A stretch of 64,000 nucleotides of DNA from Sequoia sempervirens (Eukaryota > Streptophyta > Pinopsida > Cupressales > Cupressaceae): positions 121,184,552 through 121,248,551 of the forward strand of contig VDFB02252616.1 in the NCBI GenBank assembly GCA_007258455.2. The letters run 5' to 3'. Shown here piece after piece: positions 62,512 to 64,000 of the stretch; position 1 is the first letter of the stretch, and each line of letters starts with the position of its first letter. Below the pieces are notes generated by a model. The model was not told where the DNA came from. It ran no database searches and worked only from the letters and a program-made list of their open reading frames with translations. The position numbers and the translations under genes are program-made.

Positions 62512-62757
62512 TACCAAATGGGGCCTAAAGAATTACTGTGAAAAGATGTGTTGGCAAAGAAAGTGGAAGAATGAATCTATGATAGGATGCATGCAAATGA
62601 ATTGTGGATGGAGTTATGGATTAAATTGGTAAGAGATTATAGGTATGCTAGAATTTTTGTTCAAGCATAGATGTTCATATGTGAAAGTTGATAGCTATAA
62701 CAAAAGTTTTATAGGTTTGATAAGCGTGACAATATGTCATGTAAAATGGATTTGTAT

Positions 62758-62771
62758 AAATTAAGGGGGGG
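62758..62771 (+). other. Polypurine tract of the small LTR element
   Basis: AAATTAAGGGGGGG(G) directly before the TGTTGGAT that starts the 3' LTR. Confidence 0.8.
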
Positions 62772-63118
62772 TGTTGGATTTGTAATTTCTCCCATCCTAA
62801 TGTAATGACCTCCACCAACATTAAATGAGAAAGAAAAATATTAAACGTAAATTTCTAGACAAAAATAGGATAAGGATAAAAGGTTAAAATTATTAAATGA
62901 TTGTTAAGTCAGCCTAAGATGTAAAATTAGTCGACATATGATCTAGCAAGATCTAGAATGATCATTGTATTGTATTAAGACCTCTATAAAAGAGGCATGA
63001 TGTAATTGATTTGATCAAGCAATCAAATACATTTGGTGTAGAATCACGTTCAACAAATCATTGTGTTTAATATGTTTCAATATTTTGTGTGTTGATCTAT
63101 CTCCATCCACCACCATCA
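62772..63118 (+). repeat. 3' LTR of the small LTR element
   Basis: It starts TGTTGGATTTGTAATTTCTC, has TATAAAAG at 62985-62992, and ends CACCACCATCA. It is collinear with the 5' LTR except for the missing 86-bp duplicate. Confidence 0.85.
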
Positions 63119-63505
63119 ATGGGATAATCAAGCTTCCCATCCAACAAATCAAAGTACACCTCCAAATTATGACACCCAATTACATTAGGGTTATTCTTCA
63201 AGAAAGGAGATTTCTTTGAGATCAAACACTAATTCTAACCCTACATACTTGTATAACCAAGAAGAGACTCTAGCATGTGCCCCATTAGTTTCTCAATTGA
63301 TTTTCTATCTTTCATGGTTTAACCAAGTGTCCACATTCTTTTAGAATATTCAGTTCTCACATTAATGTGAATCTAAATATAGTTATAAATCATCACTTTG
63401 TAGATGTTAGTTTTGTAAAATAAAGATTGTGATGTGAATTTATATGAATTGTCCACACAATTATTAACACAAATAATCTTATTATCATCCATGTCAAACA
63501 TATTG
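63119..63505. other. Flank of the small LTR element
   Basis: No gene. The part from about 63340 to 63500 matches 50600-50770, to the left of the LTR element, so the two flanks carry related repeat sequence. Confidence 0.5.
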
Positions 63506-64000
63506 TGAATACTAAATTCCTCAAGCTCCCTCTGAGTGCTTTTTATTTTTTCTAAGCACAGGCCCAGGCCTCATTTATTTGAATAATCATCGGGCCCCCT
63601 TTTGTAGAACTTCATCCACTACCGCCACGTGTCCGCCAAGTGCTCCTCGTAGGGAATCCTTCACTCTCCTACTGGATCCCACCATGATTCCATGTCTCCT
63701 CACCGTGGGCACTTCAATGTTGTTTCCCTTCACTTTTCAATCAATCCCCATCTGTGTGCCACATATTGTCTATCAGCATTCACTTTTTGGGTAGACTCCA
63801 CAGTCAGCATCGGTAGTATAGAATGCCTTCACGTGTCTTCACCATGCAGTTTTTCATCACATGGAGGATGAATCAATTATTAGGCCCCAACCTGTCGCCA
63901 CATGTCTCTTTCACAGAGACTTCATCAAATGGAAGGAGAGAGAAAGCAACGTGCCCCGCTAGGTTGCCACATGTTCTAACTACCTTCATTTCTAAATGCT
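63506..64000. repeat. Dispersed repeat R2, copy 2 (runs off the window)
   Basis: It aligns with 29427-29945 along its full visible length, with scattered changes. The G-box CACGTG is kept at 63626-63631. Confidence 0.75.

Larger units (their letters stand above)
51319..63118 (+). mobile_element. Small LTR element with Gag-like remnant (copia-like), inflated by S2 and S3
   Basis: Two LTRs (51319-51750 and 62772-63118), a degenerate initiator-Met-tRNA PBS, a strong polypurine tract and, once S2 and S3 are set aside, only about 2.1 kb of interior. The interior keeps coiled-coil sequence and a zinc knuckle but no sign of protease, integrase or RT, so it resembles non-autonomous Gag-only (TR-GAG-like) elements. 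LTR style and PBS are of the copia type; that assignment is inference. Flanking AATAG and ATGGG are not a convincing target duplication. Confidence 0.75.

Overview
The window looks like a gene-poor, AT-rich stretch of a very large seed-plant genome, most probably a gymnosperm. This is an inference from a Tat-like Ty3/gypsy element with a Gln-rich Gag, several solo LTR-like elements of 3.6-5.8 kb, slow nested decay and the absence of any recognisable intact host gene. I assign essentially everything recognisable to transposable elements, in several nested layers. Every element coding region found is broken by stops or frameshifts.

Layout. (1) 1-11554: Ty3/gypsy element T1 with decayed Gag, protease, G-patch-like segment, RT, two RNase H domains, integrase, a long 3' non-coding region, a polypurine tract and a 3' LTR with a TATA box. 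Its 5' LTR lies outside the window. (2) 11555-14677: a second Ty3/gypsy element, T2, whose RT starts directly at the T1 LTR, so T1 appears to have landed inside T2. The T2 integrase is split by a 783-bp non-autonomous DNA transposon with terminal inverted repeats. (3) 15.1-20.5 kb: accessory reading frames, one antisense and one sense with a long coiled coil. (4) 20.5-23.0 kb: a 2.5-kb repeat, repeated almost unchanged at 30.4-32.9 kb, where it stops exactly at a 100-N gap. The coiled-coil gene is also repeated (26.8-29.3 kb) but is clearly more diverged. (5) 24.2-24.6 kb: a miniature LTR element (TRIM) on the minus strand, made of two 159-bp LTRs around 55 bp that hold a primer binding site and a polypurine tract. 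(6) 33.0-43.7 kb: repeat-rich sequence with several tandem arrays, interrupted by a 5.8-kb solo-LTR-like element (target duplication ATACC) that carries a dead PPR gene fragment. (7) 43.7-48.2 kb: a decayed LINE with endonuclease, RT, zinc finger and RNase H. (8) 51.3-63.1 kb: a small LTR element with a Gag-like zinc-knuckle remnant and its own PBS and PPT, inflated by two further solo-LTR-like insertions (target duplications GATCT and TACCA). (9) 63.5-64.0 kb: a second copy of a repeat seen at 29.4 kb.

The points most worth a second look are the three solo-LTR-like elements with exact 5-bp target duplications, one of which carries 557-bp inverted arms; the GC-rich hairpin islands inside two of them; the TRIM; the TIR element in the integrase; and the discordant divergence of neighbouring duplicated segments around the gap. 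I found no tRNA, rRNA, CRISPR or bacterial-type feature.
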